A stretch of DNA of 64,000 nucleotides. Source: Cyanobacteria bacterium RU_5_0. GTDB taxonomy: Bacteria > Cyanobacteriota > Cyanobacteriia > Elainellales > Elainellaceae. Location of the stretch: NCBI GenBank assembly GCA_012033255.1, contig JAAUSF010000004.1:1-64000 (forward strand), given 5' to 3'. Shown piece by piece: positions 42,996 to 52,307 of the stretch. Each line of letters begins with the position of its first letter. Position 1 is the stretch's first letter. The notes under the pieces are model-generated. The model made no database searches and was not told where the DNA came from. It saw only the letters and a program-made list of their open reading frames with translations. Both the position numbers and the translations under genes were made by a program.

Positions 42996-45231
42996 GTTGC
43001 ATGATATTGCTCCAAACTCCAAACTCCAAACTTCAAACTCCAAACTCCAAACTCCAAACTCCCTTCCCCTTCCGGGACAACTGATCCTGGTTACGTTCAC
43101 GCGATCGGCTGTTGCAAATCTCAAGGGCAAAATTTGTAAGTATCTCAAGGAATTGTCACTGCCAACGCAAGGATTCATGGTGTATACCTTGCATGGATTG
43201 GCGCTAAATATTGCGACTCGGCATCCAGAGTTATCGAAGCTGGATCTAAATCGCCTCACGCTCGTGTCGCCCAACCAAAGTAATCGTCTGATTCGCACTT
43301 GTGTGGAGCAATGGATTTCAGCGAATCCCCGTACCTATCAACGATTGTTAGAAGGACGACAATTTGATGGCGAAGAAACCGAACGCTTGCGTCGTCAATC
43401 GGTACTTCGCACAGAAGTCTTGCCTGATTTGGCGTATACCGTGATCCATGAGGCGAAAAGTTCTGGGTTGTTGCCACAAAATTTACAAGCGTTGCATCAA
43501 GAGGCAAAATTTCGAGTTTCAGAAGATACAGAGGATTATGAAGTATTGTCGATCGCAGCAGGCTTGTACGATCGCTACCAGTCTCTCTTGCAACAGGGCC
43601 GTTTCATCGATTACGACGACATGATCTTGGCAGCCCTGCGCGTATTAGAGAACGATCGATCGCGTCAACTCTGGCAATCACAAATTTATGCCGTCTTTGA
43701 AGACGAGGCACAAGATTCCTCCCCGTTGCAAACCCGATTATTAGAAATTTTGGCGGCTCACCCTACAGAGCGCGATCGTCCTCTTAACCTCGTGCGTGTT
43801 GGCGACCCAAATCAAGCGATCAACTCGACCTTCACCCCTGCCGACCCTTCCTTCTTCCGCGAATTCTGCGAACGCTGTCACATCGAAGGCAGACTCGCCG
43901 AAATGGATCAAGCCGGACGCAGTACCCACATCATCATCGAAGCCGCAAACTTCATGCTGGACTGGGTTAACCGCAGGTATGGGAGATGGGGAGATGGGGA
44001 GATGGGGAGCAAATTATCCCCTCACTCTCTCACCTCCTCACTCCTGCCTTTCCGTCCTCAACATATCCACCCGGTTCCATCGGATGATCCTCAACTGGAT
44101 GCAAACCCTGCACCAGAGGGACATGGGCTAGAAATTCGCTTTCCGCCGGATATTTATCAGACGGTGGATTTAATCGGGCAACGGGTGGTCGATCTGTTGA
44201 CACAATATCCGGAGGCGCGGGCGGCGGTGTTGGTGCGGGAGAATCGGCAGGGACGGTTTGTCGCGGAATTGTTGCGGAATCCGGAGCAATACCATTTGGA
44301 TGTTAATCTGAGCCAGTTTGGGATTGAGGTCTATGACGTAGGAGAACGCGATCGCCATTCCCATATTCCGGTTGAAATTCTGGCATTGCTGCAATTTCTC
44401 GATCGTCCTCACTCCCCTGATTATCTCAAGGCGGCGCTTCAGGTATTGGTCGATCGGCGGCTGATCCCCACGCAAGATCTCAATGCTCTTGTCACTCTGC
44501 CAGAACAGTTTCTCTATCCCAGTCCGCTTGACCCTCCTCAGTCTGAATCGGTGCTGCAAGCGAGACGATATTGTGCCGGATTGTTGCGTGCTCGTCTGGA
44601 ATTACCTCAATATCAGTTAATTCCGTTTTTGGCGATGACGCTGCAATATGAGCAAGCCGAATTAGCGACGGCGGATAAGTTAGCCGAACGAATTGTTCAG
44701 CAGACTTTCGGGAATCAGTCGATGACGGCAGTGCTGGAGGTGTTGGGCGAGATTGTGCGATCGGAACGGTTTGAAGGGGTTGAAACTGACGATCCAGAGG
44801 AACGCTACATCCGCCCTCGACAACTAACAATCATCACCATGCACAAGGCAAAAGGATTGGATTGGGACTTTGTGTTTATTCCCTTCTTGCATGAACATCT
44901 GATTCCGGGTCAGTTACGTGTCTTACCCCAATCCCAATTCTTAGGCGATTTCACACTATCCGAGGTCGCTAGGGCACAAATTCGTGCCAGCATTCACGGT
45001 GAATATCCGCTCCCAGATACAGCCGCCGCCTGGGAACGCGCTGGACAACTGAAGACAGCCGAAGAGTTTCGGCTATTCTACGTCGCCATGACTCGTGCCA
45101 GACGCTTGTTATGGTTGTCGGCGGCTCGAAAAGCTCCATTTTCTTGGAGCAAACCAGAAAACCTGGACGATCGCTCCCCTTGCCCCATCCTGCATACCTT
45201 TGTCCGCCGATTTCCGCGATCGACTCAGTGA
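42970..45231 (+). CDS. UvrD/PcrA-like superfamily 1 helicase, lacking Walker A in this frame
   Basis: 753 residues. Seen in order: motif Ia VTFTRSAVANLKGKI (about 37-52), motif II FEDEAQDSS (about 243), motif III VGDPNQAI (about 277), motif V TMHKAKGLDWD (about 624) and motif VI YVAMTRARR (about 704). Motif I is in the preceding overlapping frame, so this product alone cannot bind ATP normally. The first 40 residues are the translation of seven CTCCAAA heptamers. A second heptamer insert (GGGAGAT units, 43979-44010) adds a low-complexity stretch near residue 340. AAGGGG before the ATG at 42970 could permit separate initiation. Confidence 0.78.
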   Translation: MGSEEEDSELHDIAPNSKLQTSNSKLQTPNSLPLPGQLILVTFTRSAVANLKGKICKYLKELSLPTQGFMVYTLHGLALNIATRHPELSKLDLNRLTLVSPNQSNRLIRTCVEQWISANPRTYQRLLEGRQFDGEETERLRRQSVLRTEVLPDLAYTVIHEAKSSGLLPQNLQALHQEAKFRVSEDTEDYEVLSIAAGLYDRYQSLLQQGRFIDYDDMILAALRVLENDRSRQLWQSQIYAVFEDEAQDSSPLQTRLLEILAAHPTERDRPLNLVRVGDPNQAINSTFTPADPSFFREFCERCHIEGRLAEMDQAGRSTHIIIEAANFMLDWVNRRYGRWGDGEMGSKLSPHSLTSSLLPFRPQHIHPVPSDDPQLDANPAPEGHGLEIRFPPDIYQTVDLIGQRVVDLLTQYPEARAAVLVRENRQGRFVAELLRNPEQYHLDVNLSQFGIEVYDVGERDRHSHIPVEILALLQFLDRPHSPDYLKAALQVLVDRRLIPTQDLNALVTLPEQFLYPSPLDPPQSESVLQARRYCAGLLRARLELPQYQLIPFLAMTLQYEQAELATADKLAERIVQQTFGNQSMTAVLEVLGEIVRSERFEGVETDDPEERYIRPRQLTIITMHKAKGLDWDFVFIPFLHEHLIPGQLRVLPQSQFLGDFTLSEVARAQIRASIHGEYPLPDTAAAWERAGQLKTAEEFRLFYVAMTRARRLLWLSAARKAPFSWSKPENLDDRSPCPILHTFVRRFPRSTQ
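43010..43062 (+). repeat. CTCCAAA heptamer array inside the helicase gene
   Basis: Seven head-to-tail 7-bp units, 43010-43058, six CTCCAAA and one CTTCAAA, plus a partial eighth. Each gain or loss of one unit shifts the reading frame. The units encode NSKLQTP-type repeats in the downstream helicase frame, adjacent to the frame break. Confidence 0.9.
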
Positions 45232-45283
45232 TTAGAGACTTGCGCGATCGAGTTTGCTTCCCTATTCCCTTTTCTCTACCATG

Positions 45284-45378
45284 TATAGCTGTAGTCAGTT
45301 AGGTTAGGACATGGACATTTTTGTGGGGCGGCTCCGCCGCCCCACAAAAATGTCCTAACCAATATGACTATGGCTATA
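45284..45378 (-). mobile_element. 95-bp palindromic MITE-like element, copy 2 (inverted)
   Basis: Read on the minus strand this is the same 95 bases as copy 1 at 2873-2967, except for the central loop: CGGAG here against CTCCG there. Both ends begin TATAGC. It lies between the helicase end (45231) and the convergent ABC ATPase end (45416), where its strong hairpin can terminate both. No coding potential. Confidence 0.78.
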
Positions 45379-45415
45379 TAACCAGAGGATTTATGTCAGA
45401 GTAGCCCCTATTTTC

Positions 45416-46393
45416 TCAAGCACTCGCCGCTAAGCTTGCCGAATCGCGAATATGCTCCAACGTCAAGACACCCACGGCTGAGCCATTTTCCAGTACGGTC
45501 AGCTTTCGTGCCCCCGTTTTTAGGATAATAGAAAGGGCATGACGCAGGCTATCATCCCGATCGATCGTCGGTTCCCCGTTTTGGCTGTAGCCTGTAGGCG
45601 CTTGCGTCATTGCGGTTTCGACTCGCAGTAGGCTGAGTTGTCGCACCATATCATCCGCACCAACGAGATTGTGAACAAACTCACTGGCGGGTTTAGTCAG
45701 AACATTGAAGGGTGTATCATATTGAATAATCTGCCCATGCTGCATAATCATCAGGCGATCGGCTAATCTCAGCGCCTCTTCCACATCATGGGAGACAAAC
45801 AGAATCGTTTTCTTGAGTTGTCGTTGTAAGCGGAGAATTTCATCCTGGAGACTGGCACGAGTAATCGCATCGATCGCGCCAAATGGCTCATCCATTAACA
45901 TTACTTTTGGATCACCCGCCAATGCCCTTGCCAAGCCCACTCGCTGCTGTTGACCGCCAGAAAGCTGCGCCGGATAGCGATGGCGATACTCATTCGGCGG
46001 CAGTTGAACTAACTCTAGCAATTCATCAATCCTTGTTTGGATGCGAGGACGTGACCAGCCCAATAGCTTCGGTACCACCGCCACGTTTTGAGCCGCCGTC
46101 ATGTGAGGGAACAAGCCAGACTGCTGAATCACATAGCCGATTTGCTGGCGCAACGTCGTGGCTTTGAGCTTGCGAATCTCTTGCCCATCCAGGTAGATCG
46201 TGCCCTCAGTCGGCTCATATAGCCGATTAACCATCTTCAGCAGCGTCGTTTTGCCGCAGCCTGAATGTCCCAGGATGACGACTAGCTTACCTGCCTCAAT
46301 CTCGCAACTACAGCGATCGACAGCAGGACGGGCAGCACCCGGAAATCGCAACGATACTAGATCAAAACGGATTGCACTCACGGGAGACTCCAA
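45416..46393 (-). CDS. ABC transporter ATP-binding protein, osmoprotectant (OpuCA/YehX) type
   Basis: 325 residues. Walker A GHSGCGKTT near residue 38, the Q-loop GYVIQQSGLFPHM, signature LSGGQQQRVGLARAL and Walker B VMLMDEPFGAID are intact. The C-terminus keeps a CBS-like unit (DSLRHALSIILKTGARKLTVLENG), as in quaternary-amine importers, where it senses ionic strength. The binding-protein gene lies 38 bp upstream on the same strand. No permease gene is present in or next to this pair. Likely substrate class glycine betaine, choline or glucosylglycerate-like osmolytes; unproven. Confidence 0.88.
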   Translation of the reverse strand: MESPVSAIRFDLVSLRFPGAARPAVDRCSCEIEAGKLVVILGHSGCGKTTLLKMVNRLYEPTEGTIYLDGQEIRKLKATTLRQQIGYVIQQSGLFPHMTAAQNVAVVPKLLGWSRPRIQTRIDELLELVQLPPNEYRHRYPAQLSGGQQQRVGLARALAGDPKVMLMDEPFGAIDAITRASLQDEILRLQRQLKKTILFVSHDVEEALRLADRLMIMQHGQIIQYDTPFNVLTKPASEFVHNLVGADDMVRQLSLLRVETAMTQAPTGYSQNGEPTIDRDDSLRHALSIILKTGARKLTVLENGSAVGVLTLEHIRDSASLAASA

Positions 46394-46431
46394 GCAAGGA
46401 TGAAGGATGAAAGATGAGGGAAAGGAGGTTC

Positions 46432-47343
46432 TTAAATGATTCCTTCTTGGGTGAGGAATTCTTTGGCGACTTCTTCAGGTTCACGTTGATTGCCATCGAC
46501 CTCGTAGTTAAGCCGTTGCATGGTTTCGGTTGTGAGTTTAGGAGCAAGGGCATTGAGCGCATCCGCTAGACCAGAGTTTGCATCAAGAGTTTGTTGCCGC
46601 ACGATCGGCGCAACTTGGTAAGGCGGAAATAATTGTTTGTCATCTTCTAGCACCACTAATTTGAAGGCGCTAATTTGCCCATCTGTGCCGAATGCCACTG
46701 CCACATCCGCTTCACCATCCAATAGCCCTTTATACTTCAAGCCCGGATCAACAGCCTTATACTCCCTCAGAGCAAAGTCGCCGTATTTTGCTTTAATCCC
46801 AGGTAAACCGTCTTCACGGGCTTCAAATTCCGGCGGACCAATCATCGTCAATTCACTTGCCTTTGCCGCCATTTCAGAAATGGTTTTCACCCCAAACTTT
46901 TGTGACCCTTCTTGAGTCATTGCCAAGGCTTGAGTGTTGTTCATTGGAGCAGGGTCAAGCCAAACAAGGTTGTACTTCTCTTTATATCCTTGGGACACCT
47001 GATCGAAAACGGCTTGTTGGTCGCTGTTGCTTGGAAGTTTTAGGATCGTTAGTAACCCTGTGCCTGTATATTCTGGATAAAGGTCAATCTCGCCGCTCTC
47101 CAACGCGGCTTGAGCAACAGGAGTACCGCCCAGGTTTGGCTTGCGCTCAACTTGAAAGCCCGTTTTTTCCAGAACTAATGCATACATTTCACCAATAATG
47201 AGTTGTTCCGTGAAATCTTTGGAGCCAACTTTAATTGGAGCTTGCGTATCCCCCGTTTCGCCACCGCCAGCACAGGCGAGCAGGATTCCTGCGGTCAGGA
47301 GAGCGAGGAAAGGAATAAGGATCAAACGACGGATTGACTTCAT
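46432..47343 (-). CDS. Osmoprotectant-type ABC substrate-binding lipoprotein (OpuCC/YehZ family)
   Basis: 303 residues. The signal peptide ends in the lipobox LLAC (Cys at about 24), then APIKVGSKDFTEQLIIGEMYALVLEKTGF and EIDLYPEYTGTGLL, which define the OpuAC/YehZ family of betaine-type binding proteins; the ligand-binding aromatic residues are expected in this region. It is the first gene of a two-gene unit with the ATPase. Membrane-anchored on the periplasmic side. The substrate is not known. The 184 bp before it holds only its promoter region and that of nothing else on this strand. Confidence 0.9.
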   Translation of the reverse strand: MKSIRRLILIPFLALLTAGILLACAGGGETGDTQAPIKVGSKDFTEQLIIGEMYALVLEKTGFQVERKPNLGGTPVAQAALESGEIDLYPEYTGTGLLTILKLPSNSDQQAVFDQVSQGYKEKYNLVWLDPAPMNNTQALAMTQEGSQKFGVKTISEMAAKASELTMIGPPEFEAREDGLPGIKAKYGDFALREYKAVDPGLKYKGLLDGEADVAVAFGTDGQISAFKLVVLEDDKQLFPPYQVAPIVRQQTLDANSGLADALNALAPKLTTETMQRLNYEVDGNQREPEEVAKEFLTQEGII

Positions 47344-47527
47344 GGCGGAGTCTTCGACTAGAGGGCAAAAGTAAAGATTAATGGTTGGTTACTTTCCTGA
47401 AATCATACCGGACTACACTCGCAGTTTGGTATAAGCCTGTAGTATAGACCGCTTGCTTCAGTAGAATGCTTAATCTACAACTACAAGAATTGCATAGATA
47501 TCATAGATTTCGCTAAGATTCCCTTAT

Positions 47528-49093
47528 CTAAGGCAGCCAACGAGGACGTAAGCCTGAAATTTCTAGCTCTTGAGGTTGGGTTTGCGCCGGGATACCTGTA
47601 TTGTCGAAGCGAAGTGGGAGGAACCAGAGTTGGCTATTGGCGATCGCCCGACCATCTCGCCCCCGCACGACCCCTGTTCCTGTCCCATCCGCAACTGCCT
47701 GATCAAACAGAATGCCTAATCCATCGGGGGCAAGACTGATTTGAATGTCTTGCTGTCTGGGGAGTTCAAGTAAATCCACCCGTTTGCCCGTTTCCAGGTT
47801 AATCCCACTGAGGTAGGGCTGTTCTAGATAGGCATCTTCAGGAGAGCCTGAAACTAGCGTGGTATAAAGGCAGTAAAGGGTTTGCTTCATTGGATCAAAC
47901 TGAGCATTAAGAATGGAGCCGTTCGTTTTCAGCAGTTCTTTCTCGGTACCCTGATTGGTGACAAGAAAGAGCGATCGCGTCGGATTCTTGGGGTCAGTGT
48001 TAAACTTCACCATTGCCGCTGCCGTGCCATCGTTAGCGAAGTTAAGAATTAGTCCATATTTGGGTAGGAAATCTAAAGGTTCTGCTCCAGACTCAAACGA
48101 AAGAATCGCGGTTCCTTGTCCTTGGAGCATTGCGAGGGATTGGCTATCAGGCGCGATCAAAAATTCTCCGCCTCCCTGGGTTTCAAGCGGTTTAGGGGGC
48201 TGACCTGCCTGAAGAATCCACAATTCCACGTTGGCAAACTGCTGCTGTTTGTTAATGCGCTGAACCGCGATCGTCTGCCCATCTGGAGACAAGTCAAACT
48301 TGAGATTCTGATAGTCTTTGTTATCCAGCACTCGTTCGATCGTTCCCGCAGGCTGATCGGCACTCGGCTGAGGGGAAGGAGCCTTGTTCAGTTGTCCGGG
48401 CGTTGTTGCCGGAGATTGGAGGTGAATGCCAGTGGTGACACTGTAAAGTTGCTGATCGAGTAAGGCGCGGGGGTCAGAGGTGCGCTCAGTCGCGGAGAAG
48501 AGAATGCGATCGCCCTCCGGATAGGGCTTAAAGTCAATTACGTTCAGGTTTTCTGGCGTCAGAATTTGTTTCTGCTGCCGAGTCAGATTTTGCAACACCA
48601 ATCGTCCTGATTCTTCGCCCTGCACCCCTAAATAAACGAAAGCCCGATCGCGAGTTTGGAACTGTCCTGTAAACGGCTGAATCTGAGTATGCGAATCTTC
48701 CCATTGACTCAACCGATCTCGCGCTGCATCAAGCCTGACTTCAAAAGTTTGACCATAGGGAGCGGGTGTTTCTAAGGTATATGCCATCCGCCGACCCGCC
48801 CAACTAAATTTTCCGGGCAATGGCGGTTCCAGTTGTAAATTTTGCTCCACGCTCACCTGATCCATCGGACGGCTGAAGGTGAGAATGAACGCAGAATCTT
48901 CAGCACCGACTTGACGACCTTGCCAGCTAAAGTCTCGCACTCTGGCGGCAGTGCGATCGCCTTTGAGCAAAAAAAATAAGATTACCAAACTCAGCACCAG
49001 AATCAGAATCAATGCCGTTCGGTCAACGGTATGAACTGATTTTCTGAGGGTATTGGAAACAGGATTAGCCATACCATAATCTTGCTCACTCAT
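47528..49093 (-). CDS. Membrane-anchored beta-propeller-like protein of unknown function
   Basis: 521 residues. One N-terminal membrane anchor (about 28-45, ALILILVLSLVILFFLL). Residues about 55-130 look like an Ig-like domain (FILTFSRPMDQVSVEQNLQLEPP), and the rest contains repeated WD40/TolB-like blades (YPEGDRILFSATE, LSPDGQTIAVQRI, IAPDSQSLAMLQG, LAPDGLGILFDQ). It probably faces the periplasm as a binding scaffold. A second methionine at 49072 is a possible start. It is divergent from the oxygenase gene. No family name recognised. Confidence 0.75.
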   Translation of the reverse strand: MSEQDYGMANPVSNTLRKSVHTVDRTALILILVLSLVILFFLLKGDRTAARVRDFSWQGRQVGAEDSAFILTFSRPMDQVSVEQNLQLEPPLPGKFSWAGRRMAYTLETPAPYGQTFEVRLDAARDRLSQWEDSHTQIQPFTGQFQTRDRAFVYLGVQGEESGRLVLQNLTRQQKQILTPENLNVIDFKPYPEGDRILFSATERTSDPRALLDQQLYSVTTGIHLQSPATTPGQLNKAPSPQPSADQPAGTIERVLDNKDYQNLKFDLSPDGQTIAVQRINKQQQFANVELWILQAGQPPKPLETQGGGEFLIAPDSQSLAMLQGQGTAILSFESGAEPLDFLPKYGLILNFANDGTAAAMVKFNTDPKNPTRSLFLVTNQGTEKELLKTNGSILNAQFDPMKQTLYCLYTTLVSGSPEDAYLEQPYLSGINLETGKRVDLLELPRQQDIQISLAPDGLGILFDQAVADGTGTGVVRGRDGRAIANSQLWFLPLRFDNTGIPAQTQPQELEISGLRPRWLP

Positions 49094-49188
49094 GAGCTAC
49101 GCTGAGGGAACGTTGAATTGCCCTCAATTCTCTCTGAAAATTTTCCCATCGTGCCACCTATTGTGTCACTACCGCGCCAAATTTGCCT

Positions 49189-49776
49189 ATGACTACTCAC
49201 AAGTTGACTCGTTTAGGAGACGAAATTTTTCTAGTAAAAGAGGTATTGGAGCCTCAACTGTGTCAGCACATTATTCAGATGGCTGAATCTTGCCAATTTG
49301 GTAAAGCCGGAATCTTGATTGACACTGTTGAGGCTCAAGTCCGCAGCAATGATTCCTTGCCACTGGGTGGTGTTGATCCATTGCTCAAGACTACCAATCA
49401 ACTCCTCTTCAACCGGCTGCCGATCGTTCAACGCCTCTTGTTTGAAACCTATGGGGTCAAATTTCCTTACGCTGAACCTTGTACCATCCTGCGCTATGGT
49501 CAAGGACAATTCTACAAACGCCATATTGATAATATTTTGCTGTCGAGTCGCTTTCAGGAGTTAGAGCAAGGTATTCCTACTAGAGATATCAGCATTGTTG
49601 GCTATCTCAACGATGGATTTGAGGGAGGAGAAACCTATTTCGATCGCCAAAACATTAAGGTCACACCTGAAGCAGGCGCGGTTCTGGCTTTCCCCTCCTA
49701 CTTTACTCATCCTCACGAGTCGTTACCGATCTTGAAAGGACAAAAATATGCCTTTACGAGTTGGTTGTTTCATTAG
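49189..49776 (+). CDS. 2-oxoglutarate/Fe(II)-dependent prolyl 4-hydroxylase-like oxygenase
   Basis: 195 residues from the ATG at 49189. The iron triad is visible as H112 and D114 in YKRHIDN and a distal His (H174 or H176) in FTHPHESLP, with K184 in place to bind the 2-oxoglutarate carboxylate. GYLNDGFEGGETYF is the usual DSBH strand of the P4H family. It is a short, single-domain cytoplasmic enzyme; the substrate is unknown. It converges with the fadE end, leaving an 18-bp gap. Confidence 0.88.
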   Translation: MTTHKLTRLGDEIFLVKEVLEPQLCQHIIQMAESCQFGKAGILIDTVEAQVRSNDSLPLGGVDPLLKTTNQLLFNRLPIVQRLLFETYGVKFPYAEPCTILRYGQGQFYKRHIDNILLSSRFQELEQGIPTRDISIVGYLNDGFEGGETYFDRQNIKVTPEAGAVLAFPSYFTHPHESLPILKGQKYAFTSWLFH

Positions 49777-49794
49777 AAATGAATGCCGATTCGC

Positions 49795-52248
49795 TTAAAT
49801 GTCCTGGCTCATCGCTAACATCCTCTTATTTGTGGGTTGTTTACAGTGCTGGTACTCTTCTAATGTGAATGCGTCTACTTGAATGGAGTCATCGCGAACT
49901 CTCTCTGCTTCACGAACGAGCCTTGCTGCCTCTTCGGTAATCACTCCAGCAGCAAAAGCGGCATCAATAAGAGACTCCGGTTTAGCGTGAGGTAATTGTC
50001 CAATACGACTGGCTGTTTTGATCGTTTTGAGAATATTCTCTGCCTGAACTGACAGCCGAAAAGCCTGTTCTAAGCGCCCTAACGCTTCATCGGGATGATC
50101 GGGAAGATAGATACCGATGGTGAGACGATCGCGCATCCCTTCAGGAATTTGAAGATTTTGAGCAATCTGGTGTCCGATCGCATCGGTAGGCAAGGTACCA
50201 ATGGGGTTGAGTCGCCACCCCCCGATTACAGACCCTCGAAACAGGGCACCCAGGACAGGAATGGGTAAATTCGCAAAAATCCCCTCGGATGCCTGTTGAA
50301 TTTGAGTGAAGGCATATTGCATTGCCCAATGGACTAAGGGCAGATCGTCTGGATTGCGTCCTTCTGCGTCAAATCGACGTAATGTGGCTGTTCCCAGATA
50401 CATCCAGGACAGTACATCGGCAAAGCGCCCACTCAGCATCTCACGGCGCTTCAGCGTCCCTCCAAGGGTGATTAGGGCAAGATCGGTGAGACAGGCAAAG
50501 GTCGCAGATGCCCAAGCCAGTTTACGGTAATACTTCGCGGTTGCACCAGTGACAGGAGAACGGGCGAAATACCCCCGCGACAGACTCAGCAAGATCATCC
50601 GAAAACTGTTCCGTATCATCAAACCGATGTGTTGCCACAAGGCTCGATCGAAGGCGATCGCATCGCCTCGGTTCAGGGCTGCGATTTCCTGGTAAACATA
50701 AGGATGGCAACGAATGACTCCCTGGCCAAAAATCATCATCGTCCGGGTAAGAATGTTCGAGCCTTCAACGGTAATCGGAATCGGTGTGGCAATGTAAATC
50801 GTTGCCAATAGATTTCTAGAACCTCGACAAATACCTGAACCGCCGAGAATATCCATTCCGTCATTGATGATTTTGCGCGAAAGTTCTGTGAAGTGGTACT
50901 TGGCAATGGCTGAAATCACTGAAGGTCTTTCGCCTTGATCGACCGCTCCACAGGTGTAGATGCGGGCAGCTTCCATCAGATAGGTCAATCCAGCGATACG
51001 AGTGAGGGGTTCCTCAATTCCTTCAAATCGCCCGATCGAGAGTCCAAATTGTCGCCGTACCGTCGCGTGGGCACTGGTGACGCGAGTCACGAGTTTAGCA
51101 ATTCCGGTGCAGGTAGCCGGAAAGCTGATGCCTCGTCCAGCGGCAAGGGTTTGCATCAGCATTTTCCAACCCTGTCCTGCTTGCTCTACACCGCCAATAA
51201 TTTGCTCGATCGGCACAATCACATCGTGACCTTCAATGGGGGAATTGTAGAACGGGACACCCATCGGATCATGCCGTCGTTCCAACACAACACCGGGAGT
51301 AGTTGCAGGAACCAGAACGCAGGTGATACCAACCTCTTCGCCTCTATCCAGCAGATTTTCTGGATCGCGCAGTTTGAACGCCAGCCCAATTAAAGTGGCG
51401 ATCGCACCCAGTGTAATGTAGCGTTTGCGGAAGTTCAAGCGCAGGTATAGATTGCCATCCTCGCCTCGAAATACAACCCCATAGGAGGTAATACTGGCGG
51501 CATCTGATCCGGCTTGGGGTTCAGTGAGCGCAAAACAAGGAATCTCGTCTCCCCGCGCCAAACGTGGCAGGTAATAGTCTTTCTGCGCTTGAGTACCATA
51601 ATTCAGCAGGAGTTTTGCAGGGCCGAGGGAATTGGTGACTCCTACGGTTGCAGTATGGATGAACGATCGCGAGGCTAACTTCACCATCACGGTGCTGTAT
51701 GCCAGGTTAGAAAATCCTAGCCCTCCGTATTCTTTGGGAATCATCATGCCAAAGAATCGCTCTTGTTTGAGATAGTCCCAAACATCGGGTGGCAAATCTT
51801 TGCGACGATAAATCTCCCAGTCCGTCGCCATGCGACAGACCTGTTCTACTGGGCCATCCAGAAATGCTTGAATGTCTGGTGTCACTTGCGGATAGGGTTC
51901 ATCTGCCATTCGTTTGAGATTGGGCGCACCGGAGAAAAACTCTCCCTCAATCCAAACCGTTCCGGCTTCGATCGCGGCTTTTTCTGTCTCTGAGATCGTC
52001 GGCAAAACGTTGAACGCACGAATCATTCTCATGATAGGAGTGGTGATTACTTTGCGACGGATAAGAGGCACATTAAGAATCACAGCAGCAGCGCCAAAAA
52101 TACCCCATATCCAGAATGATACGTGGAACAAAATCAGGATAGTGGCAAGATATGTAAACCACAGCCAAAGTGGAACTCCGATGTAACCGAATAGCAATAG
52201 AAGAAGGGTAAAGATGGGAATACTGATAATGGGTTGGAGGAGCGGCAT
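49795..52248 (-). CDS. fadE: Acyl-CoA dehydrogenase, FadE (membrane-type, long form)
   Basis: Introduces the trans-2 double bond into acyl-CoA using FAD. 817 residues, about the length of E. coli FadE. The N-terminal hydrophobic region (about 8-60) anchors it to the membrane. The ACAD core has [35 protein letters not shown] and [25 protein letters not shown], the last being an E. coli-type signature. The long C-terminal domain has [15 protein letters not shown] and [18 protein letters not shown]. Last gene of the four-gene operon; 59 bp after fadA. Taxonomically unusual in a cyanobacterium. Confidence 0.93.
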   Translation of the reverse strand: MPLLQPIISIPIFTLLLLLFGYIGVPLWLWFTYLATILILFHVSFWIWGIFGAAAVILNVPLIRRKVITTPIMRMIRAFNVLPTISETEKAAIEAGTVWIEGEFFSGAPNLKRMADEPYPQVTPDIQAFLDGPVEQVCRMATDWEIYRRKDLPPDVWDYLKQERFFGMMIPKEYGGLGFSNLAYSTVMVKLASRSFIHTATVGVTNSLGPAKLLLNYGTQAQKDYYLPRLARGDEIPCFALTEPQAGSDAASITSYGVVFRGEDGNLYLRLNFRKRYITLGAIATLIGLAFKLRDPENLLDRGEEVGITCVLVPATTPGVVLERRHDPMGVPFYNSPIEGHDVIVPIEQIIGGVEQAGQGWKMLMQTLAAGRGISFPATCTGIAKLVTRVTSAHATVRRQFGLSIGRFEGIEEPLTRIAGLTYLMEAARIYTCGAVDQGERPSVISAIAKYHFTELSRKIINDGMDILGGSGICRGSRNLLATIYIATPIPITVEGSNILTRTMMIFGQGVIRCHPYVYQEIAALNRGDAIAFDRALWQHIGLMIRNSFRMILLSLSRGYFARSPVTGATAKYYRKLAWASATFACLTDLALITLGGTLKRREMLSGRFADVLSWMYLGTATLRRFDAEGRNPDDLPLVHWAMQYAFTQIQQASEGIFANLPIPVLGALFRGSVIGGWRLNPIGTLPTDAIGHQIAQNLQIPEGMRDRLTIGIYLPDHPDEALGRLEQAFRLSVQAENILKTIKTASRIGQLPHAKPESLIDAAFAAGVITEEAARLVREAERVRDDSIQVDAFTLEEYQHCKQPTNKRMLAMSQDI

Positions 52249-52307
52249 AGGGTTTCTCCGGTTGATGTTGAGAGGAAAGAAATGGGAAAGATAGGAGATA
52301 GAGATAA

